Below, piece by piece: positions 54,022-61,863 of a stretch of DNA of 64,000 bases. The stretch is taken from positions 1 through 64,000 of the forward strand of contig JARXWK010000003.1 in assembly GCA_029916745.1 (NCBI GenBank). Direction: 5' to 3'. The DNA is from Dysgonomonadaceae bacterium PH5-43 (GTDB taxonomy: Bacteria > Bacteroidota > Bacteroidia > Bacteroidales > Azobacteroidaceae). The notes under the pieces are model-generated. The model had not been told where the DNA came from, searched no databases, and saw nothing but the letters and a program-made list of their open reading frames with translations. The position numbers were made by a program, and so were the translations under genes. Position 1 is the first letter of the stretch, and every line of letters begins with the position of its first letter.

Positions 54022-55329
54022 ATGAATATAGCGGTTGTGGGCACAGGATATGTGGGTTTAGTTACTGGCACTTGCTTTGCCGAAGTTGGTGTTAATGTAA
54101 CTTGTGTTGATGTAGATAAATGTAAGATAGAAAACTTAAAGCAAGGAATTGTACCTATCTACGAACCCGGATTAGAAAAACTTGTTAAACGTAACTATGA
54201 GGCCGAACGTTTAACGTTTACTACAGACCTAACTTCTTGCTTAGACGACGTTAAAGTTATTTTCTCTGCTGTGGGAACTCCTCCAGATGAAGATGGCAGT
54301 GCCGACTTACGATATGTTTTAGAAGTAGCTCGCACTATCGGACAGAATATAAATAAATATATATTGGTTGTTACTAAGAGTACAGTTCCTGTTGGGACTG
54401 CCGAAAAAGTAAAACAAACTATTCAAGAAGAATTAGATAAAAGAGGCGTTGACATTCCTTTTGATGTGGCTTCTAATCCTGAATTTCTAAAAGAAGGTAC
54501 GGCTGTAAAAGACTTTATGAGCCCCGATAGAATTGTAGTTGGCGTTGAAAGCGAACGTGCTAAAGTTTTAATGGATAAACTATACAAACCTTTTACACTA
54601 AATAACTACAGAACAATATTTACAGATATACGTTCTGCCGAAATGATTAAATATGCTGCTAATGCTATGTTGGCTACAAGAATCTCTTTTATGAACGACA
54701 TTGCAAACCTTTGTCAATTAGTGGGAGCAGATGTAAATATGGTTCGCAGAGGAATAGGCGCAGACTCTCGTATCGGAAATAAATTCTTATACCCTGGTTG
54801 TGGTTATGGAGGCAGTTGTTTTCCTAAAGATGTTAAGGCTTTAATAAAAACAGCATCTAAATACGATTACGATATGCAAGTATTAAAAGCTGTTGAAAGT
54901 GTAAATGAAAAACAAAAAACAATACTATTTGATAAACTATCGGTAATATATAAAGGAGAATTAAAAGGAAAAACCATAGCCTTATGGGGATTAGCTTTCA
55001 AACCCGACACCGACGATATGCGCGAAGCTCCTTCTTTAGTTATTATCGATTTATTATTAAAAGCTGGTTGCGAAATAAAAGTATACGACCCTATTGCAAT
55101 GGAAGAATGCAAACGCAGAATAGGCGATAAAGTAATATATACAAAAAATATGTATGAGGCTGCTTTAGATGCTGATGCCATATTACTTTTAACCGAATGG
55201 AAAGAATTTCGCTTACCAAGTTGGAAGGTTTTGAAAAAGACAATGAACAACACAGTTGTAGTAGACGGACGAAATATTTACGACAGAGAAGAAATGTTAT
55301 CGCAAGGATTTGTTTATGATTGCATTTAG
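54022..55329 (+). CDS. ugd: UDP-glucose 6-dehydrogenase
   Basis: 435 residues. It oxidises UDP-glucose to UDP-glucuronate for acidic surface polysaccharides. Features are the NAD-binding MNIAVVGTGYVGLVTGTCFAEVG, the catalytic-site KYAANAMLATRISFMNDIANL, the nucleophile Cys266 in GCGYGGSCFPKDVKAL, and the C-terminal UDP-binding KTIALWGLAFKPDTDDMREAPS. It likely supplies one or both glycan loci. It is a single gene with its own promoter. Confidence 0.95.
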   Translation: MNIAVVGTGYVGLVTGTCFAEVGVNVTCVDVDKCKIENLKQGIVPIYEPGLEKLVKRNYEAERLTFTTDLTSCLDDVKVIFSAVGTPPDEDGSADLRYVLEVARTIGQNINKYILVVTKSTVPVGTAEKVKQTIQEELDKRGVDIPFDVASNPEFLKEGTAVKDFMSPDRIVVGVESERAKVLMDKLYKPFTLNNYRTIFTDIRSAEMIKYAANAMLATRISFMNDIANLCQLVGADVNMVRRGIGADSRIGNKFLYPGCGYGGSCFPKDVKALIKTASKYDYDMQVLKAVESVNEKQKTILFDKLSVIYKGELKGKTIALWGLAFKPDTDDMREAPSLVIIDLLLKAGCEIKVYDPIAMEECKRRIGDKVIYTKNMYEAALDADAILLLTEWKEFRLPSWKVLKKTMNNTVVVDGRNIYDREEMLSQGFVYDCI

Positions 55330-55335
55330 AATTTC

Positions 55336-55365
55336 TTGATTTAATAAAAAAAGTTCATACCTTTG
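55336..55365 (+). promoter_or_regulatory. Promoter of the secreted ricin-like/GEVED protein gene
   Basis: TTG (55336-55338), 19 bases, TACCTTTG (55358-55365); a good consensus match, ending 32 bases before the ATG at 55398. Confidence 0.7.
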
Positions 55366-55397
55366 TTTTTTCATTAAATATTAAATAACAACAAAAC

Positions 55398-57350
55398 ATG
55401 AAAATCAAAGTGTATTTACTAACACTGGTATGTTTGCTTTTCGCAGCAAACACATCTGTTAAGGCAGATGAGTCTTTACCTTTTAAGACTACCACTAATC
55501 TTGCTGAGGCGACTTGGTATAAGATTACTTCTTTCTCGGGATATGTTGTAGGTCTTAATGACAATCTTTCCCTTAGTTTAACCTCTGCATCTTCTGAAGT
55601 TACAGACGATTTGCAATGGTGCTTCGTTGGCGATAACGACACTAATGGTTTTACTATCTACAATAAATCTAACACAAATCTTATTGTTGGCTTAAATGGA
55701 GAAATTCCGACACTAAAAGCAGACGACGGCACTCGCTGGTATATGCGAGAACTCAACAATGCTACAAAAGGTGTGATGTATGCCATAAGCTTGTTTGAAT
55801 ATCGTGATAATGCTTCGGCTTATAAAAACTGGAACAACCACGGAGGTTCTGGTCAGTCTGTTCAGTTTTGGGCTGGAGGAGCATCTAACAACCACTCTCT
55901 TTGGACATTCGAGAAATATGTTCCTAAAGAATTTCTACCTGTAACAATTAACAAAGACAATAGCTGGTATAGAATTAAAGCCTACTCTGGTTATTATGCT
56001 ATTGCTAAAGAAGATGGTTCTCTTGGTTTTTCTACTAAAGAAGAAAACGATTATCAACTTTGGTCATTCAGAGGAGACAGAAACGACACTGGACTTACTG
56101 TTTACAACAAAGGTTTAGAAGGAAAAACTTTAGACGTAAGCAATGATATACCTGTATTTACTGAAGACAACAATACTAAATGGTATCTTCGTAAGGTAGA
56201 AAATGCCGACAATGGTACTATGTACTCAATTTGCCCTATTGAATATAAAGATAATGCTACTGCAAACAAGCATTGGAATAATAAAGGACAAACAAATACA
56301 GAAATTCAACTTTATGCTGGAGCTAACTCTAACAAACATTCCCATTGGTGGTTCGAAGAATATCGCTCGCCTTACAACAGTAAGCTACAGGTTTACAGAT
56401 TACCTTGCGGTTCTCGCATTTCAGGAAATGCTGCTTTCTTAAGAAGCGCAACCATTGAAGGCGAAGCTGTAGTTGAGCCTTTAATGTACGAAACAGAAAT
56501 TGCTCCTTCTTCTTACTATCTGTTACACACCAACACTAAGCCTATTGTTGAAAGAGGTAAATCTTTCGAGCTTGTTCTTACCGGTAATCAAGACGACACT
56601 AAAAAAGATTTTTCGGCAACTAATGCTTATATTTATTGCGATTGGGATAGAGATGGAACCTTCGAGTATGCTTTACCTGTTCATACCGAAGCATTAAATA
56701 TTCGCCAAGCCATAACCGTGCCTGAAGATACTGATTTAGGAAAGATGCGCATAAGAGTTCGTTACACAGAGAAAGACATTACCCTATCGGGGGCAGAAGA
56801 TGATGTTTGGGGAATGACTTACGATTTTGTTTTCAAAGTTGTAGAACCTAAAAACGAAGGTCGCATAGTTACTGTCGCAAGCAACGAAAACAAGAGAGGA
56901 ACTGTTGAACTTATTGGCGAAACAAACTCTAACGGTAATTTCGATTATGGAACATCAGTAACTGTTAAGGCTACAATAAAAGGTAATAGTACTTTCCGCT
57001 ATTGGAAACAAGGTAATATTATAGTATCTACCAACGAAGAGTACACTTTCGATGTTAAACACGACACTAATCTTATTGCTTATTTCACTCCTAACACTAC
57101 TTCTGAGGCAGGAATTAAAAACATAGAAAACTTATCTTACCGTTTTTTAGAAACTAACGGAACTTTATCTTTCTATTTTGAAGAAGACGCTGTGTTAATG
57201 GAAGTGTATTCTTTAAGCGGAGGTTTAATGCTTAAATCTTTTAACAATCAGGTTTCGACAAGAAGTTTACCTACCGACACCTATATAGTAACTGCATATA
57301 CTGCAAATCACATTATTTCTACAAAAACAATATTAAATTACAACAAATAA
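55398..57350 (+). CDS. Secreted protein with ricin-like repeats, GEVED domain and C-terminal sorting-like domain
   Basis: 650 residues. A signal peptide ends near VKA. Two copies of a ricin-like (beta-trefoil type) repeat occupy about 25-175 and 180-330; both contain WYxxxxFSGYxx and KxWNNxG patterns. A GEVED domain follows (AYIYCDWDRDGTFEYALP through RVRYTEKD, about 415-490), then an InlB-type repeat (GTVELIGETNSNGNFDYGTSVTVKA). The C-terminal 75 residues resemble a T9SS type A sorting domain (LMEVYSLSGGLMLKSF, LPTDTYIV). It is probably a surface carbohydrate-binding protein; the sulfatase gene follows after 12 bases. Confidence 0.75.
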   Translation: MKIKVYLLTLVCLLFAANTSVKADESLPFKTTTNLAEATWYKITSFSGYVVGLNDNLSLSLTSASSEVTDDLQWCFVGDNDTNGFTIYNKSNTNLIVGLNGEIPTLKADDGTRWYMRELNNATKGVMYAISLFEYRDNASAYKNWNNHGGSGQSVQFWAGGASNNHSLWTFEKYVPKEFLPVTINKDNSWYRIKAYSGYYAIAKEDGSLGFSTKEENDYQLWSFRGDRNDTGLTVYNKGLEGKTLDVSNDIPVFTEDNNTKWYLRKVENADNGTMYSICPIEYKDNATANKHWNNKGQTNTEIQLYAGANSNKHSHWWFEEYRSPYNSKLQVYRLPCGSRISGNAAFLRSATIEGEAVVEPLMYETEIAPSSYYLLHTNTKPIVERGKSFELVLTGNQDDTKKDFSATNAYIYCDWDRDGTFEYALPVHTEALNIRQAITVPEDTDLGKMRIRVRYTEKDITLSGAEDDVWGMTYDFVFKVVEPKNEGRIVTVASNENKRGTVELIGETNSNGNFDYGTSVTVKATIKGNSTFRYWKQGNIIVSTNEEYTFDVKHDTNLIAYFTPNTTSEAGIKNIENLSYRFLETNGTLSFYFEEDAVLMEVYSLSGGLMLKSFNNQVSTRSLPTDTYIVTAYTANHIISTKTILNYNK

Positions 57351-57362
57351 ACACTTACAATT

Positions 57363-58805
57363 ATGAAATATAATAAGAAACTAGCAGCCACTCTCTCTGG
57401 TGCATTACTTGCTTCAGCAGGAGCTGTAGCTCAAACAGAGAACCCCAACATAGTATTCATACTTTGCGACGACTTAGGTTATGCCGATTTGGGTTGTTTC
57501 GGTCAACAATACATAAGTACGCCAAACTTAGACCGTATGGCTGAAAACGGTATGAAGTTTACTCAGCATTATTCTGGTAGTCCGGTTAGTGCGCCTTCTC
57601 GCGCGTCGTTACTTACAGGGCAACACACAGGGCATACTAAAATCCGCGACAATAAAGAATATTGGTCAGGTCAGGTAACTTACGGTGTTAATAAAGATTA
57701 TGCCGTTGCAGGACAAGAACCTTTAGATGTAAACCGACTTACAATTACTCAAATGCTAAAAAGTGCAGGTTACAACACAGGACTATTTGGCAAATGGGGC
57801 TTAGGTTATGAAGGATCTGTTGCTACTCCTAAAAAAATGGGTTTTGACGAATTCTATGGATATATATGTCAGTTTCAAGCTCACCTTTATTATCCTAACT
57901 TCATAAACAGAAACGAAGAGCGCGAAACATTAGAAGAAAACATAAAATATCCTATGTATGGTGTAGATTACAAAAAGCGGACACAATACACTCCCGACCT
58001 TATACACAACGAGGCTATTAAGTTTTTAGAAAAACAAACTAAAGACACGCCGTTCTTCGCTTTTCTTACTTATACCTTACCACACGCCGAACTTGCACAA
58101 CCAAACGATTCTATATTGCAGGCTTACAACGGTAATTTCTGCACAGAAAAATCTTACGCAGGCTCAGAAGGTTCGCGCTACAACCCTACCGATATAGCAC
58201 ACGCTCAATTTGCTGCTATGGTAACTCGCTTAGATACTTATGTTGGTGAAGTACTTAATCTCCTTGAAGAAAAAGGAATAGCTGAAAACACTCTTGTATT
58301 CTTCACGAGCGACAATGGACCTCACACAGAGGGCGGTGCCGACCCCGATTTCTTTAACACCGACGAGATGCTAAGAGGATACAAACGTGCGCTAACCGAA
58401 GGAGGAGTACGTGTTCCTATGATTGCGCAATGGAAGGGAACTATTGAGGCTGGAACTGAAAGCAATCACGTTTCTGCTTTTTGGGACTATATGCCTACTT
58501 TTGCAGAACTTACTGGCACTAATCTGAATGTTGAAACCGATGGTATTTCAATACTTCCTACGTTATTAGGCAAAAGTGAACAAGCTAAACACGACCATCT
58601 TTATTGGGAGTTTTACGGTCGTGCTGTAAGAAAAGACAACTGGAAACTTATTCGCACAGGAGGTAACACTTATCAGCTCTATGATTTAGCAACCGATTTG
58701 CACGAAGATAATAATTTAGCTTCTCAATATCCAGAAATAGTTAAAGAGTTAGATAAAATAATTGAAAAAGAACATACAGCTTCTTCTCTTTTCAATTTCA
58801 AGTAA
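57363..58805 (+). CDS. Sulfatase, serine-type (arylsulfatase family)
   Basis: 480 residues, exported (signal peptide ending AGAVAQ). The calcium site begins with FILCDDLGYADLGCFG. The modification motif is Ser76-Ala-Pro-Ser-Arg80 (PVSAPSRASLLTGQHTGH), so the active-site formylglycine must come from serine through a radical-SAM maturase (anSME), which is not in this window. FGKWGLGYEG, DNGPHTEGG and the C-terminal WKLIRTGGNTYQLYDLATDLHEDNNLA are normal. The substrate is probably a sulfated glycan. It is co-transcribed with the secreted binding protein. Confidence 0.92.
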   Translation: MKYNKKLAATLSGALLASAGAVAQTENPNIVFILCDDLGYADLGCFGQQYISTPNLDRMAENGMKFTQHYSGSPVSAPSRASLLTGQHTGHTKIRDNKEYWSGQVTYGVNKDYAVAGQEPLDVNRLTITQMLKSAGYNTGLFGKWGLGYEGSVATPKKMGFDEFYGYICQFQAHLYYPNFINRNEERETLEENIKYPMYGVDYKKRTQYTPDLIHNEAIKFLEKQTKDTPFFAFLTYTLPHAELAQPNDSILQAYNGNFCTEKSYAGSEGSRYNPTDIAHAQFAAMVTRLDTYVGEVLNLLEEKGIAENTLVFFTSDNGPHTEGGADPDFFNTDEMLRGYKRALTEGGVRVPMIAQWKGTIEAGTESNHVSAFWDYMPTFAELTGTNLNVETDGISILPTLLGKSEQAKHDHLYWEFYGRAVRKDNWKLIRTGGNTYQLYDLATDLHEDNNLASQYPEIVKELDKIIEKEHTASSLFNFK

Positions 58806-58830
58806 GTTGCTAACAAACGTTAATCACCGC

Positions 58831-58861
58831 TTGACAAAGGTGCTTTTATTTAGTATCTTTG
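58831..58861 (+). promoter_or_regulatory. Orphan promoter between sulfatase and terminator
   Basis: TTG (58831-58833), 20 bases, TATCTTTG (58854-58861), a good consensus match. No gene follows on this strand; a strong hairpin begins 17 bases later. Confidence 0.55.
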
Positions 58862-58877
58862 CATAAGCAAATAGTAT

Positions 58878-58911
58878 AAAGCTGTTAAGGGAGTCCTTAG
58901 CAGCTTTTTTT
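58878..58911 (+). terminator. Strong intrinsic terminator
   Basis: A 13-bp stem (58878-58890 with 58895-58907, one G-T pair), loop GAGT, then a T run to 58911. It ends the sulfatase transcript and would also end any RNA from the promoter at 58831-58861 after about 45 bases. Confidence 0.85.
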
Positions 58912-58971
58912 GTACTGTATTGCAAGAAAATTTCGGGGTTTTAAGAGCGAAAACTCACTGAGATTAAAGGT

Positions 58972-59012
58972 AAAAGACACTGAGATATTTCAAAACCTCA
59001 GTGTCTTTTTTT
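58972..59012. terminator. Bidirectional hairpin terminator between convergent genes
   Basis: AAAAGACACTGAG (58972-58984) pairs perfectly with CTCAGTGTCTTTT (58997-59009), loop of 12 bases, T run on the plus strand and four T on the minus strand. The stretch 59013-59135 has no feature I can support. Confidence 0.75.
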
Positions 59013-59135
59013 ATGAACTTACTACAATCGTGGAACAACTCTTTATGTTGTCGAAAAAGTACAATCGGCATTAAAACATCGACAGTTAAAGATTACAAAA
59101 TTGAGTTAAAGTTACAGTGTATTTATAGCCTGATT

Positions 59136-60194
59136 TTATTCTTTCAAACTAAATTGTTGCCTTTCTAATTCTTGTTCAAGTTCCTCTACCGATGGTAATT
59201 GAGGCTTTATATCGTCTGGAATTGCATTGGTTAACATATATTCACTTATACCCATTGGCTTATTAATATCTCGCAAAGCATATTCCACGTCTATTTTGTT
59301 TTTCTTTTTACATAAAAGTATCCCAATAGTAGGATTATCATCTTGTTTTCGTAGCTGACTATCAACTGCCGATAAATAATAATTAAGTTTTCCTGCATAC
59401 TCTGGAATAAACTTTCCCGCCTTTAACTCTATAACAATATAACATTTCAACTCTACGTGATAAAAAAGCATATCAAGAAAATGATCATTTTCTCCTATTT
59501 CAATTTTATATTGTCGACCGAGAAAAGCAAATCCCTTACCCAATTCCAATAAAAAATTAGTAATATTTTTAACAAGTTCGTCTTCAATTGCTTTTTCTAA
59601 TGCGTCATTCTCCAAACCAAGAAAGTCAAAATTGTAAGGGTCTTTCAAAGTTTGCATTGCAAGTTCAGATTGTTTTACAGGTAAGGTGTTACTGAAATTA
59701 TGCGTAGAACTTCCCAAAGTCAAATAATATTTATTGTCAATCTGAACTTCTAAAGTATCTCTATCCCAAGCGTTACGAATGGTTTCTTTGCAATAAAACT
59801 CAGCCTCTTCTATGTCTTTTATTTTTGTAATTATAAGTCTGTTATGCCCCCAAGGAATTTGTGCCACAGCTTGTGGCACAAATTGGTATTTATCAGAATA
59901 AAATTTATACCATTGTAGTATTGCATATAGGTTTCGTCGTGAAAAACCCTTTATTTCAGGAAAATCTCGCTTCAACTCTTTGGCTATTTGCTCAATAAAA
60001 CCACTTCCCCAATCCGAATTTTGTTGTTTTTCGGCAATATCTCTACCAAGTTCCCAATACAACTCAAGCACTTGTGAGTTTATGGAAAAAACTAATTTAT
60101 TCCTTGCTCTACGAATTTTACTCTTTATAGCTGTTAGCCAATCTAAAAAATCAGGAGTTGGTGTTTCTTTTGAAGGTTGATTTTCTTTGGTCAT
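59136..60194 (-). CDS. DUF1016 (YhcG) family PDDEXK nuclease-like protein
   Basis: 352 residues. The N-terminal DUF1016 domain (about 15-160) includes VLELYWELGRDIAEKQQNSDWGSGFIEQIAKELKRDFPEIKGFSRRNLYAILQWYKFY and QIPWGHNRLIITKI. The C-terminal half has a PDDEXK nuclease pattern: DMLFYHVELKCYIVIELKAGKF, with the Asp and Glu-Leu-Lys in place. Members of this family are often mobile and associated with restriction or defence genes, but a function is not established for this one. It stands alone next to gltX. Confidence 0.88.
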   Translation of the reverse strand: MTKENQPSKETPTPDFLDWLTAIKSKIRRARNKLVFSINSQVLELYWELGRDIAEKQQNSDWGSGFIEQIAKELKRDFPEIKGFSRRNLYAILQWYKFYSDKYQFVPQAVAQIPWGHNRLIITKIKDIEEAEFYCKETIRNAWDRDTLEVQIDNKYYLTLGSSTHNFSNTLPVKQSELAMQTLKDPYNFDFLGLENDALEKAIEDELVKNITNFLLELGKGFAFLGRQYKIEIGENDHFLDMLFYHVELKCYIVIELKAGKFIPEYAGKLNYYLSAVDSQLRKQDDNPTIGILLCKKKNKIDVEYALRDINKPMGISEYMLTNAIPDDIKPQLPSVEELEQELERQQFSLKE

Positions 60195-60220
60195 ATTATT
60201 TTTTCTAAGTCATTAAAATA

Positions 60221-60256
60221 AAAACCAACTATTCCGCAACGAAATAGTTGGTTTTT
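60221..60256 (-). terminator. Terminator of gltX
   Basis: A perfect 13-bp stem AAAACCAACTATT (60221-60233) with AATAGTTGGTTTT (60243-60255), 9-base loop. It lies just after the gltX stop; T-rich on both strands, so it may act both ways. Confidence 0.8.
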
Positions 60257-60275
60257 GCATATTAAACATTATATG

Positions 60276-61790
60276 TTATAATGTATTTATAGCCTTTTGT
60301 AGTCTGCTTATTGTTTCTTCTTTCCCTAATATCTCTGTGATATTAAAAATATGCGGACCCTTAGACTCCCCTACTAAAGCCAATCTAAAAGCATTCATTA
60401 TATTTCCTAAATGATACTCCTTAGAAGCAATCCAAGCTTTAACAATTTCTTCTGTCACTTCTGCCGAGAAATCTGTTATTGGCTCTAAAATAGAGATAAG
60501 TTCGGTTAGTTGCGCTGGAGTATCTTCTTTCCAACGTTTCTTTACAGTCTTTTCGTCGTAAGTTGTTGGTGCTACAAAAAAGAATGACGACTGACCCCAA
60601 AGTTCTTTTACAAAGTTTACTCTCTCTTTTACCAAACCTACAATTTTAACAACAGTTGCAAAATCGGCATCTATCCCTTGTTCTTGTAAGAAAGGAACAA
60701 ATAGTTCGGCTATTTCTTCGTTAGATTTTAATTGTATATATTGGTGATTAAACCATTCTCCCTTTTTATAATCAAATTTAGCCCCACTTTTACTACATTT
60801 TTCTAAAGAGAAGGCTTCAATTAGGTCTGCCATTGAAAGCATTTCTCTGTCGTCGCCAGGATTCCAACCCAATAACGATAGAAAATTAATAACTGCTTCT
60901 GGCAAATAACCCGATTCTCTGTATCCCGAAGATATGTCGCCCGACTTTGGGTCTTTCCATTCTAATGGGAACACAGGGAAACCAAGTCTGTCTCCATCTC
61001 TTTTACTTAGCTTACCATTACCCTCAGGCTTTAATAATAAAGGAAGGTGAGCAAACTGAGGCATTGTATCTTCCCAACCGAAATACTTATAAAGAGTAAC
61101 GTGAAGAGGAGCCGACGGCAACCACTCTTCGCCACGTATAACGTGTGTTATTTCCATTAAATGATCATCTACAATGTTTGCTAAATGATAGGTCGGAAGC
61201 TGGTCTGCCGATTTGTATAAAACTTTATCGTCAAGGATAGAAGAGTTAACTGTTACTTCGCCTCTTATCAAATCATTTACTACAATAGTCTGATTCGGCT
61301 CTATCTTTATTCTTACAACGTATTGTTTGCCTTCATTTATCAGAGTTTGCACTTCATTTGCAGGCAGAGTTAAAGAGTTTCGCATTAACGAACGAGTAGA
61401 AGCATCGTATTGAAAGTTTGCAATCTCAGTTCGTTTAGCATCTAATTCTTCTGGAGTATCGAAAGCAATATAAGCCAAATCTTTTTCTAATAGGTAGTCT
61501 ACATATTGTTTGTAGATACTTCTTCTTTCCGACTGACGGTATGGACCATAATTTCCTCCTTTGTGAGGACCTTCGTCGAAGTTTACGCCCAACCATTCAA
61601 AGGCATTTATTATATACTCTTCAGCACCTTCAACAAAACGTTGCGAATCTGTATCTTCAATTCTCAAAACAAAGTCGCCTTTGTGCTGTTTAGCAAATAG
61701 ATAATTGTACAAAGCGGTTCTTACTCCACCGATATGTAAAGGTCCTGTTGGACTGGGTGCGAACCTAACTCTTATTGTTTTATCAGTCAT
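60276..61790 (-). CDS. gltX: Glutamate--tRNA ligase
   Basis: 504 residues, class I aminoacyl-tRNA synthetase. The HIGH motif is HIGG ([24 protein letters not shown], His19), and KMSKS appears as KLSKR ([14 protein letters not shown]). The anticodon-binding C-terminal domain is complete. The phylum-typical insertion [24 protein letters not shown] follows the KLSKR loop. Its promoter overlaps that of the divergent membrane phosphodiesterase gene. Confidence 0.96.
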   Translation of the reverse strand: MTDKTIRVRFAPSPTGPLHIGGVRTALYNYLFAKQHKGDFVLRIEDTDSQRFVEGAEEYIINAFEWLGVNFDEGPHKGGNYGPYRQSERRSIYKQYVDYLLEKDLAYIAFDTPEELDAKRTEIANFQYDASTRSLMRNSLTLPANEVQTLINEGKQYVVRIKIEPNQTIVVNDLIRGEVTVNSSILDDKVLYKSADQLPTYHLANIVDDHLMEITHVIRGEEWLPSAPLHVTLYKYFGWEDTMPQFAHLPLLLKPEGNGKLSKRDGDRLGFPVFPLEWKDPKSGDISSGYRESGYLPEAVINFLSLLGWNPGDDREMLSMADLIEAFSLEKCSKSGAKFDYKKGEWFNHQYIQLKSNEEIAELFVPFLQEQGIDADFATVVKIVGLVKERVNFVKELWGQSSFFFVAPTTYDEKTVKKRWKEDTPAQLTELISILEPITDFSAEVTEEIVKAWIASKEYHLGNIMNAFRLALVGESKGPHIFNITEILGKEETISRLQKAINTL

Positions 61791-61797
61791 AATTCAT

Positions 61798-61815
61798 TAT
61801 TTTTGCGCAAAAATA
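61798..61815. promoter_or_regulatory. Overlapping divergent -7 boxes in one palindrome
   Basis: TATTTTTGCGCAAAAATA is a perfect 18-base palindrome. Each arm reads TATTTTTG, serving gltX leftward (start at 61790) and the HDIG gene rightward (ATG at 61864). Confidence 0.55.
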
Positions 61816-61863
61816 CTTATATTTATCCTGAAATCACTATATTTCGGCAAAATTTACATTAGT

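Noticed and set aside
61705-61863. Upstream extension of the HDIG protein
   Set aside because: The extension lies inside gltX and the divergent promoter palindrome; the ATG at 61864 precedes a normal N-terminal membrane helix.
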